From assembly GCA_029259355.1 (NCBI GenBank), contig JAPDIZ010000002.1:62001-126000 (forward strand): a stretch of 64,000 nt of DNA, in the 5' to 3' direction. Positions within the stretch are counted from its first letter, which is position 1, and the number at the start of each line of letters is the position of its first letter. A program made the position numbers and the translations under genes. Source of the DNA: Candidatus Bathyarchaeota archaeon (GTDB taxonomy: Archaea; Thermoproteota; Bathyarchaeia; JAPDIZ01). The notes beneath the pieces are model-generated. The model did not search any database and was not told the origin of the DNA. It saw only the letters and a list, made by a program, of their open reading frames with translations. Positions 56,294-64,000 of this stretch are shown piece after piece.

Positions 56294-56770
56294 CTAGAAT
56301 ATCTCAATCGCCCCCGAGTAGCAGTATTCTTCACATACGCGGCAATTGATCCTCTCGGGTGGGAAGCGCCTGCACTTCTCTAGGTCGAGTATCTTGGCTT
56401 TTCCGTTCTCAACCAAGAAGATTAGGTCAAACCTCTTTACCCCAATTCCCTTCGCTATCTTGGGCTCTATGGACACATTTACTGGACAAACCACTACGCA
56501 GTTTCCGCAGCCCGTGCACTTATCTGGGTCGAGCTTTATACCTGTTTCAGCCATTTCCTCCATGGGCTTGAGCAAAGTCTTCAGCTTTTCGAGGTTGGCG
56601 GCATACTTTGGGTCTCGAAAGAGCGGTGGGCAATCCTCGAGCTTGTTTTTACCCAAAAGCAGGTTGGTCGCAAAAGCTATGCAAGATGGGTAGCCGCACT
56701 CCTTGCAGTTGGTCTTAGGAAGGAGGTTATAGACCTCTAGGGGGCTTAGCTTCTTAGACTTCTCGCTCAT
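56294..56770 (-). CDS. Fe-S protein associated with formylmethanofuran dehydrogenase
   Basis: PLEVYNLLPKTNCKECGYPSCIAFATNLLLGKNKLEDCPPL + CTGCGNCVVVCPV + CRVCEEYCYSGAI. Confidence 0.85.
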   Translation of the reverse strand: MSEKSKKLSPLEVYNLLPKTNCKECGYPSCIAFATNLLLGKNKLEDCPPLFRDPKYAANLEKLKTLLKPMEEMAETGIKLDPDKCTGCGNCVVVCPVNVSIEPKIAKGIGVKRFDLIFLVENGKAKILDLEKCRRFPPERINCRVCEEYCYSGAIEIF

Positions 56771-56821
56771 CCCTCGCCGCCGCCAAGCAATACCGAACTC
56801 ACATTTTTATAAACTTCGGAT

Positions 56822-59239
56822 ATGGTCTATTGGTTAAGCCCTAGCTTCTCCAGTAAGGGGGTCTACGAGTTAGCGAAGAAGACGGCTTTGTTCATTTGTA
56901 GATGCGGAACAAACATCGCTAGCGTGGTAGATATTGAGGAACTCGTAGACCGCTTTTCAAAGAGAGAGGACTTGGTCGTAGTAGAGGATCTGCACCTCTG
57001 CGGAGACGAAGGCCTTAGAAAGATCGAGGAGGTTCTCCGCAACCAAGAAGTCGATAGAGTGGTGGTGGCGGGGTGCACGGATAGGCTGCATGGAGAGCTT
57101 TTCAAGTCGGTGGTTGAGAGAGCTGGCCTAAACCCAGGCTTTTTGAAGATAGCCAACATAAGGGAGCAGTGCAGCTGGGTCCACTGGATGGATAGCGAGA
57201 GAGCGACGGAGAAGGCAGCCTCTTTGATCGAGATGGCTTTGGAAGCCGTAGAGCACTCGTCAGAGACTAGGAAGGCCAAGGTCCCTGTTGTGCGGAGGGT
57301 TTTGGTGATCGGCGGGGGAGTAGCGGGGATTACGGCCGCCACCAACTTGGCTGATGCAGGCTTCGAGGTTTATCTGGTTGAGAAGTCGGGCTTCATAGGA
57401 GGGCACATGGCCAAGTGGGACAAGCTGTTTCCTACATTCGACTGCTCCATGTGCATACTTGGCCCGCTTATGTCGGAGCTAGCTCACAAGCCAAACGTCA
57501 AGATACTGGCGCTTAGCGAGGTAGTCGAGGTCTGGGGTTCTCCGGGAAACTACTTCGCTAGGATAAGGGTCAAGCCTAGATACGTGGATGAGGAGAAGTG
57601 TGATGGATGCGATAGATGCTTAGATGTCTGCCCCGTCGAAGTTCCCGACGAGTACAACTACGGCATAGGCTTTAGAAAAGCCATCGTCAAGCCGTTTCCA
57701 GAGGCAATACCCATAGCCCCCTACATCGATATGGAGAACTGCATCGGGTGCCAGTCCTGCGTAGGCATCTGCGAGCCGCAGGCGATCTCTTTTGAGCAGA
57801 GGGAGATGGAGATCGTCGAGCGCTTTGGAGCTATAATCGTGGCAACGGGCTACAAGCCCTTCGACCCCACGCCTCTCGCTGAGTACGGATATGGCAGGTA
57901 CGCGAACGTGATAACCGCTCCCGAGCTTGAGAGACTCATCCACCCCGGAGGACCCACTGAGGGGGTGCTGGCGAGACCCTCTGATGGAAGAGTGCCCAAG
58001 TCGGTCTGCTTCATACAATGCGTGGGCAGCAGATCGGATAGGCCTGTGAGCAGGCCCTACTGCAGCCGCGTCTGCTGCACCTACGCTATGAAAGAAGCTA
58101 TGCAGATCAAGATGAGCTGGCCAGATACACAGGTCTACATAATTTACATAGACCTGAGAGCATTTGGCAAGGGGCACGAGGAGCTCTACAGAAAAGCTGC
58201 TGAAGCTGGCATAGTCTTCATTAGGGGAGGAGTCGAGGTTCAGGAGATTCCGGAAAGCAAAAACCTCCTTCTGAGAGTGGAGGATACCCTAAGCGGAAGG
58301 GTGCTGGAGATAGAGGCTGAGCTCGTCGTGCTAAGCGTCGGCATAGACCACAACCCGGACAACGAGCAGCTAGCATCCGTGCTACGCATCCCCCTAGACG
58401 AAAACGGCTTCTTCTCGGAAGCGCACCCCAAGCTGAGGCCATCTGACACCGTTAGAAAGGGCATATTTGTAGCGGGAACTTGCCAAGGCCCAAAGGACAT
58501 CAACGACACCGTCGCCCACGCTGGGCTCGCTGCCCTCAGGTGCGCTGCCTTCCTCTCCGAGCCCGAGGTAGAGGTCGAGCTACTCTCACCAACCTACGAC
58601 CCCTCACAGTGCCACAAGTGCCTCCTATGCGTTAGGAGCTGCGACTTCCAAGCCATAAGCTACCAAGAGGGGAAGATAGCCGTTGACGACCTCGCATGCG
58701 CTGGGTGTGGAGCTTGCGTATCCGTTTGCCCCACCGGAGCGCTGGAGCTTCCCTACATCAACGACGCAGAGGTGTTTGCAGCTCTAGAGGCTGCGCTGAA
58801 AAACAGGAACGAAAGGCCTCTGGTCGTAGGGTTCTTGTGTAACTGGTGTGGGTATGCGGCGGCTGACAACGCAGGTGTTAAGCGCATCCCCTACCCCACC
58901 AACATAAGGATAATAAAGGTTCCCTGCACCGCGAGGATAAACCCTCTGTTCATACTGAAGGCTTTTTCGCTGGGAGCTGATGGGGTAGCGGTGATCGGGT
59001 GCTACGAAAACGACTGCCACTATAGGGGAGGGTTTAGGAAGGCTAAGTCGATGGTTAATAGCGTAAAGAAGCTTTTGGAGGCTATTGGGCTAGATGAAAG
59101 GAGGCTCCTCATCGAAAGCGTCTCAGCCTCTGAGGGAGAGAAGTTTGCTAAGCTGATAAGCGACTTCATCGCTCAGCTCGCTGAGCTAGGGCCCCTAGGA
59201 AGCGAGCTCGGAGGAGGTGGCGATGAGCGAAGCGTCTAG
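56822..59239 (+). CDS. hdrA: HdrA-like heterodisulfide reductase subunit A fused to MvhD-like C-terminus
   Basis: VLVIGGGVAGITAATNLADAGFEVYLVEKSGFIGGHMAKWDKLFPTFDCSMCILGP, ferredoxin motifs; C-terminal VVGFLCNWCGYAAADNAG...VPCTARINPLFILKAFSLGADGVAVIGCYENDCHYRGG. Confidence 0.92.
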   Translation: MVYWLSPSFSSKGVYELAKKTALFICRCGTNIASVVDIEELVDRFSKREDLVVVEDLHLCGDEGLRKIEEVLRNQEVDRVVVAGCTDRLHGELFKSVVERAGLNPGFLKIANIREQCSWVHWMDSERATEKAASLIEMALEAVEHSSETRKAKVPVVRRVLVIGGGVAGITAATNLADAGFEVYLVEKSGFIGGHMAKWDKLFPTFDCSMCILGPLMSELAHKPNVKILALSEVVEVWGSPGNYFARIRVKPRYVDEEKCDGCDRCLDVCPVEVPDEYNYGIGFRKAIVKPFPEAIPIAPYIDMENCIGCQSCVGICEPQAISFEQREMEIVERFGAIIVATGYKPFDPTPLAEYGYGRYANVITAPELERLIHPGGPTEGVLARPSDGRVPKSVCFIQCVGSRSDRPVSRPYCSRVCCTYAMKEAMQIKMSWPDTQVYIIYIDLRAFGKGHEELYRKAAEAGIVFIRGGVEVQEIPESKNLLLRVEDTLSGRVLEIEAELVVLSVGIDHNPDNEQLASVLRIPLDENGFFSEAHPKLRPSDTVRKGIFVAGTCQGPKDINDTVAHAGLAALRCAAFLSEPEVEVELLSPTYDPSQCHKCLLCVRSCDFQAISYQEGKIAVDDLACAGCGACVSVCPTGALELPYINDAEVFAALEAALKNRNERPLVVGFLCNWCGYAAADNAGVKRIPYPTNIRIIKVPCTARINPLFILKAFSLGADGVAVIGCYENDCHYRGGFRKAKSMVNSVKKLLEAIGLDERRLLIESVSASEGEKFAKLISDFIAQLAELGPLGSELGGGGDERSV

Positions 59240-60575
59240 AGCTGGGGAGAGGTATGGGGAGAGGCCAGAGGTCGCCTTCGAAATAGAGGACACCACTCTT
59301 CACTGGGAGTGGAGGACCAGCAACCTCTCCAAGAGACTCTCCTACTACATCAAGCGGTGCATGGGCTGCGACCTATGCATGGTGGCCTGCCCCACCGAAG
59401 CCATCTCGCTGGGACCCGTGGTGGAGATAGCTGCTGGAAGGATCGAGGACACGCCCCTCATCTTCATAGATGAGGGGAAGTGCTCGTTCTGCGGGATATG
59501 CGACTCCGTGTGCTTCTTCAGAGCCATAGCGCTAAGCTACAACGGGAGGCCAGCTGAGGAGATCTTCAGCGAGGTCAAGGGGAGGCACGTGCTCGACGAG
59601 GAGAAGTGCCTCCCATGCCTGCTCTGCGAAAAGGTTTGCCAAAGGCAAGCCATATCGGTTGAGCTGAAGGTACCCAAGAAGGAGGAGCTGGTTAAGTATG
59701 AGGGAAAGGCTGAGGCTCGCGGGAGCATAAGAATCGATGAGCAGAAGTGCGTGTTTTGTGGGCTCTGCGCAGAGCTATGCGATGCCATAACCATCGTCTG
59801 GACCGATCCCAAAGCCCCTGACTTCAAGCCAGCGATAGCCATACGTGTAGACGAGGACGAATGCGACTACTGCGAGCTATGCCAGAAGATATGCCCCGTA
59901 GAGGGTGCGATAGAGGTGGTCTGCGAATACTCCACCCCCCGAGTCGTTGAGGAGCCCCAAATAGAGGGGAGCATATCCGTGAACGAAGAAGAGTGCATTT
60001 GCTGCGGGCTTTGCGCTGTCGTGTGCCCAGTCAACGCCATAAAAGTTGAGAAGCCCCTAGAAGGTGAGATAATTCTCCAAAACCTCCACAGGTGTGATCC
60101 AATAGGTTGCGTCAACTGCTTCAACATATGCCCCGTCAACTGCATCTACCCAACGGGTAGGGAGGACAAGATAGCGGTGGTGGAGGAGGTCTGCGTGTTC
60201 TGCGGAGCTTGCCAAAATGCTTGTCCAGAAGACGTAATCCGCGTAGTGCGTAGGTCGTATAGGGTTGAGGAAAAGCCTGAGGCAGACCTGTGGAGAAGGG
60301 GTAGGCGAAAAGCCTTCAACAAGCTGGTTGGGGTTGTGGAGAAGCCTACGGTGTACGCGAGGGCTATAGAGGTTGAGGAGCGTCCTCCAGCTCCGCTTCC
60401 GCGCGTAGAAGTTGGAGCTTGGGAGGTTTCGCCTGAGGCAGAGGAAGAGGTTCGTAAGCGAGTGGATAGCCTAATAGAGACTCTGAGCGTCTACGAAAAC
60501 AGGTTGATGCTGAGCTTTGGCAAAGTCGAGAAGGTATTGGAGAAGGCAGATGAATCTGGTCGTGGAAAAGCCTAG
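59217..60575 (+). CDS. fwdF: Polyferredoxin, FwdF/FmdF-like
   Basis: 452 aa with repeated CxxCxxCxxxCP motifs; overlaps the 3' end of hdrA. Confidence 0.88.
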   Translation: MAMSEASRAGERYGERPEVAFEIEDTTLHWEWRTSNLSKRLSYYIKRCMGCDLCMVACPTEAISLGPVVEIAAGRIEDTPLIFIDEGKCSFCGICDSVCFFRAIALSYNGRPAEEIFSEVKGRHVLDEEKCLPCLLCEKVCQRQAISVELKVPKKEELVKYEGKAEARGSIRIDEQKCVFCGLCAELCDAITIVWTDPKAPDFKPAIAIRVDEDECDYCELCQKICPVEGAIEVVCEYSTPRVVEEPQIEGSISVNEEECICCGLCAVVCPVNAIKVEKPLEGEIILQNLHRCDPIGCVNCFNICPVNCIYPTGREDKIAVVEEVCVFCGACQNACPEDVIRVVRRSYRVEEKPEADLWRRGRRKAFNKLVGVVEKPTVYARAIEVEERPPAPLPRVEVGAWEVSPEAEEEVRKRVDSLIETLSVYENRLMLSFGKVEKVLEKADESGRGKA

Positions 60576-60952
60576 AACATGTTTTCTAAGCTCGTCGGCT
60601 TCTCAGAAGCCTTCTTTATCCTAACCTCCATGCCCTTTAGGTTGAGAAAAACCTCTTTTTCAGCCCTCATTAACCGATTAGCCCACGGACCTGGTGGCAT
60701 CATCGCCAAGTCCTCCGGAAGATTGGGGTTGATGCGTACCTCAACCACGACAGATCGCCCACCAGCTTCTATCTCGACGGAGTCTCCCTCACGCACTCCA
60801 AGCCTAGCAGCAGCTTTCTCCGAGAGAAATACCACCGCAACTTCTCTACGAAACTCCTCTGAGTCGATGGATTGGTACTTCGCCCTCCCCTGCTCGAAAG
60901 TTCTCACAACAACAAGCCTAAGCGTTGGATAGAGCAGCTCAATCAAGCTCAT
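60572..60952 (-). CDS. fwdD: Formylmethanofuran dehydrogenase subunit D (molybdopterin dinucleotide-binding)
   Basis: AVVFLSEKAAARLGVREGDSVEIEAGGRSVVVEVRINPNLPEDLAMMPPGPWANRLM. Confidence 0.85.
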   Translation of the reverse strand: MSLIELLYPTLRLVVVRTFEQGRAKYQSIDSEEFRREVAVVFLSEKAAARLGVREGDSVEIEAGGRSVVVEVRINPNLPEDLAMMPPGPWANRLMRAEKEVFLNLKGMEVRIKKASEKPTSLENMF

Positions 60953-61064
60953 ACGCCAAACACCTCACAGACCCACATGCTCCGCGCCTTCGTGGCTCAT
61001 CATCCCGAGCCAATCAGCATATCTCGCAAAGGTCATCGCACAGCCCTTGCCCCGGCGCTGAGTG

Positions 61065-61141
61065 GAGCCGGGGGAGGGATTCGAACCCCCGTAAAAGGCG
61101 GTCTGCAGCCGCCCGCCTTAACCACTCGGCCACCCCGGCTA
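61065..61141 (-). tRNA. tRNA-Cys(GCA), CCA encoded
   Basis: GCCGGGGTGGCCGAGTGGTTAAGGCGGGCGGCTGCAGACCGCCTTTTACGGGGGTTCGAATCCCTCCCCCGGCTCCA; anticodon loop CTGCAGA, discriminator U. Confidence 0.92.
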
Positions 61142-61175
61142 CACGCATAGGGACACGCGAGTGAAACATATAAGG

Positions 61176-61583
61176 CTATTCCACGAGCTCCCCCTGCTCA
61201 AGCTCCAGTTCGATGCCCCTCACCTTCTGGGAAACCCTCTTCACAACCTCACTGGCCTTTTCTCGGTTGCCGAGGTGGAGGTAGCCCATGAGCTCTCCCA
61301 CAGCCATCTCCAGCGACATGAACATCGAGGGAAGCGCTTTGCCCGGCTTAAGCCTCCTATATATCCGAGAAAGCCCACCAATCGCCTCGACGAACTCTCT
61401 ATCGACATCTTCACCTGTGCTCATCCTCTTGGCCATCTCCCTAGCTGCTATGAGCTGCCTCCCCAGTCTTTTAACCCGTATCCTGAGTAGACGCGTCTCC
61501 GACATTCTGTTCCAGAGGACATAACCTAGCGAGAAGCCCACCATCGAAACCAAGACGGCAGCGGCTAGGTACTCTATGTACAA
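61176..61583 (-). CDS. Hypothetical membrane-anchored protein
   Basis: 135 aa; one N-terminal TM helix then a helical soluble region. Confidence 0.6.
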   Translation of the reverse strand: MYIEYLAAAVLVSMVGFSLGYVLWNRMSETRLLRIRVKRLGRQLIAAREMAKRMSTGEDVDREFVEAIGGLSRIYRRLKPGKALPSMFMSLEMAVGELMGYLHLGNREKASEVVKRVSQKVRGIELELEQGELVE

Positions 61584-61652
61584 ACGCCTACACCGCTTGC
61601 CCCAAACTACACAGTCGTTATATACTCGGCGAGAGGCTATATATACCTCTCC

Positions 61653-62219
61653 GTGAGTGGCGGTGATGTCCCGCCAATTTCGATAACTCCGCTCAACAAA
61701 GCAGCCAACGAAGCATCGAGCAAAGTCTCAGAATCTGCTTCTAGTCAGAAAAAGCCTGAGAAACGAGTTATGCTTGGAAACGAGGCGATCGCTAGAGGTG
61801 CTTTGGAGGCTGGGGTTGGGGTAGCGACTTCTTACCTAGGAACACCCGCTACCGAGATACTGAAGTACCTCGTGGAGCATGGAAAAAGCTTTGGCGTGAG
61901 GACTTTGAGCTACTGCTCACCCAAAACGAGCTGCGTAGCGCTAGATCGCATGATACCAACCCCCCAGTAGTGGAGCAGCGCCGACTGCTGAGGAGCTTGT
62001 CGAGGCTTTGAGGAAGAGAGTTGGGGATTGCGCCTCCTTAGCTACGACAGCTTGGCTAAAGAAGTGGGTTTGAGATCCGTCAACATGTCGCTGCTGGGTG
62101 CGGCTTTGAGGGAGCTGGACAAAGGGGTTTTGCTGAAGGCCTTGGAGACTGCGGTTAAGGAGTCTACGCTGAAGAATGCTCAGAGAGCACTTGAACTAGG
62201 AGCTAAGTTGTTCGAATAG
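61653..62219 (+). pseudogene. Remnant of indolepyruvate:ferredoxin oxidoreductase genes (iorA 5' end joined to iorB 3' end)
   Basis: [34 protein letters not shown] (IorA N-terminus) followed by PTAEELVEALRKRVGD / SVNMSLLGAALRELDKGVLLKALETAVKESTLKNAQRALELG (IorB C-terminus-like). Confidence 0.75.
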
Positions 62220-62357
62220 AAGCTGAATTGGGGGAAAACTTTTCCTTCTTTCTCCCCCGCTTAAATTGGACAAATACGATTAAGCTTATTAGACTCTATC
62301 GTGTGATTGTCTACGAACCACAGCAGTTGGGTTGTGGAATAGGAGAGTTGGCATAGG

Positions 62358-63521
62358 ATGAGGCTAGCGGTAATAGGCGTTGGCCAAGCAGGAGGACGTG
62401 TCGCCGACAAGCTAGCCTACTACAACAGGAGAAGAAGAGTGAAGAACGAGATAGTGCCAGCTGCTTTCGCCGTTAACACCGCGAAGAGCGACTTGATGGG
62501 GCTTCAGGAAATCCCCCTGAAGAACAGGGTCTTGATCGGGCAGGCGTGGGTCGGTGGACACGGTGTTGGATTAGACAATGAGCTGGGCGCAACCATCATG
62601 GAGAAGGAGTTTAGCAAAGTAGAGCATGCCATAATCGAGCGGGGGACCTACGACGTTGACGCTTTTCTGGTAATCGCTGGATTGGGAGGGGGAACGGGCT
62701 CTGGTGGAGCTCCAGTACTCGCTAGAGAGCTTAAGAAGCACTATGGCATCCCTGTATACGGTCTCGGAATACTACCCAGTATAGACGAGGGCAAGCTCCC
62801 AACCTACAACGCAGCTAGAAGCCTCCTCGAGTTCTACGAATCAACGGATAGCCTCATACTCTTCGACAACGAGGCTTGGAAGGTGGAGAACAAACCCCTC
62901 AACGAGGCTTACGACTACATGAACGAGGTGATGGTTAAGCCCTTCACCTACTTGCTGGAGGCTGGTGAAGTCACCGACCCCAAAACTGTAGGAACGAAAG
63001 TTCTAGACGCTTCCGACATAGTCAACACGCTAACGGGCTTCACCGTCATTGGATATACTGAGGAGAAAGTTCCTAGAAGGTTCTTCCTATCAAGCGAGCC
63101 AACCTCCATTGAGCAGTTGGATAGCGTTACCAGAACCTACACCGTGGTTGTCAACGCAGCTGGCAAGCTAACTACTCCGTGCAGAGCAGAAACTGCTAAG
63201 AAGGCATTTATGCTGCTCTGCGGACCCCCCGCCCACATGAACAGAGATGGCTTGGAGAGAGCAAGGAAGTGGCTCGAAGACCTCATCGATGGAGCAGAGG
63301 TTAGAGCAGGAGATTACCCCGTCGGCGGAGACAAGCTCATAGGCATCGTAGCGTTCTCCGGCGTCACCGACATACCTAGGGTTAAGATGATCATGAAGAT
63401 GGGTATCGAGGTTAAGAAGGAGCTAGAGGATTTGAGGAAGTTCGAGGAGAGCGAGGAGATCGACATAATCAAGTTGGGATCCCAACTGCCTAGGTTGACA
63501 AAGAAAAAGGGGGAGGATTAG
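62358..63521 (+). CDS. cetZ: CetZ-family tubulin-like GTPase
   Basis: RLAVIGVGQAGGRVADKLAYY...FAVNTAKSDL...HGVGLDNELGA...FLVIAGLGGGTGSGGAPVLARELK. Confidence 0.9.
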   Translation: MRLAVIGVGQAGGRVADKLAYYNRRRRVKNEIVPAAFAVNTAKSDLMGLQEIPLKNRVLIGQAWVGGHGVGLDNELGATIMEKEFSKVEHAIIERGTYDVDAFLVIAGLGGGTGSGGAPVLARELKKHYGIPVYGLGILPSIDEGKLPTYNAARSLLEFYESTDSLILFDNEAWKVENKPLNEAYDYMNEVMVKPFTYLLEAGEVTDPKTVGTKVLDASDIVNTLTGFTVIGYTEEKVPRRFFLSSEPTSIEQLDSVTRTYTVVVNAAGKLTTPCRAETAKKAFMLLCGPPAHMNRDGLERARKWLEDLIDGAEVRAGDYPVGGDKLIGIVAFSGVTDIPRVKMIMKMGIEVKKELEDLRKFEESEEIDIIKLGSQLPRLTKKKGED

Positions 63522-63713
63522 TTGATTAGGCTAGACCTGAGGGGCTTTCTGGCCATCGTTATGGCTTGGCTAGGAGGGCTGTTCTTCTACGCCGCTTTGG
63601 AGAGCTCTGGCGTAACTCCGAAGTGGTTTGACCCCTTGGTAGCTACGCTGCTCAGCGGCCTTCTCGCAGGCATATTCTTGGTACTCTCCATCATAGTGGC
63701 GGCATACGAGTAG
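63522..63713 (+). CDS. Small two-TM membrane protein downstream of cetZ
   Basis: 63 aa, two hydrophobic segments; its TTG start directly abuts the cetZ stop codon. Confidence 0.6.
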   Translation: MIRLDLRGFLAIVMAWLGGLFFYAALESSGVTPKWFDPLVATLLSGLLAGIFLVLSIIVAAYE

Positions 63714-63780
63714 CTGAGCAAGCTCTGTTGGAAAAAGCTGCAGCAGATGGGTACCTCTCTTTTTTTCTTTAAAAAGGAGT

Positions 63781-63890
63781 TGGTAGCCCGGGGGAGATTC
63801 GAACTCCCGTCCGCGGGTCACCCCTCTCGCGATCCAGAGCCCGCGATCCTTGGCCCACGACCCTGCGGTTGGCCGCTAGACGACCGGGCT
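63781..63890 (-). tRNA. tRNA-Gln(CTG) with two introns, CCA encoded
   Basis: Acceptor AGCCCGG/CCGGGCT, T-arm GGGAGTTCGAATCTCCC, anticodon loop CTCTGG^A; introns at 63819..63833 (15 nt) and 63850..63868 (19 nt). Confidence 0.9.
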
Positions 63891-64000
63891 AACCAATTGG
63901 CATGGCTACACAATCACCCTTAAAGCTTTTTCTCGCCTCTGAGTGTTGAAGAAGCTGTTGGTTGTGGATCGGCTATGGCGAGGAGAAGCAAGAAGTCTTG

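Noticed and set aside
60872-61164. Two small plus-strand ORFs
   Set aside because: They run through the antisense strand of the tRNA-Cys gene, a well-known false ORF source
1-64000. CRISPR array, rRNA operon or insertion sequence
   Set aside because: No regularly spaced direct repeats, rRNA-like tracts or transposase ORFs were visible by eye

Overview
The window is archaeal chromosomal DNA, probably from a TACK/Thermoproteota-like thermophile (inference). Supporting signs are tRNAs with encoded CCA, a tRNA-Gln with two introns, a CetZ-type tubulin, a class II ribonucleotide reductase, an HdrA-MvhD fusion and formylmethanofuran dehydrogenase subunits. It is densely coding, with about 60 supportable genes, 2 tRNAs, several clear gene remnants and no CRISPR array that I could see.

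The strongest candidate for an undescribed system is a translationally coupled three-gene operon on the minus strand (46083..49302). Its SMC ATPase has head motifs that read like eukaryotic Smc5 (LDPYTQSGGERSVATMAFLLALQ...PFRAVDEFDVHMDP). It is followed by a protein whose C-terminus resembles the Nse4 kleisin C-terminal domain, and then by a protein resembling the Nse3/MAGE tandem winged-helix (KITE) domain. This looks like a minimal archaeal Smc5/6-Nse3-Nse4 core with one short SMC.

Other highlights:
- a 26-bp perfect palindrome next to a TATA-like box, between a ModE/PBP-type regulator and a tungstate (Tup) ABC transporter
- a tRNA-Gln(CUG) gene with a 15-nt anticodon-loop intron and a 19-nt D-loop intron
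- a complete three-gene homocysteine/sulfide-assimilation cluster
- a helicase with a possible C-terminal DEDD-nuclease-like domain
- a divergent AEP primase-like gene
- an intact 4-hydroxybutyryl-CoA dehydratase homologue with an apparently altered Fe-S ligand, beside a decayed paralogue
- pseudogene remnants of indolepyruvate oxidoreductase and a glycosyltransferase

All assignments come from reading the sequence and recalling family motifs. No searches were run.
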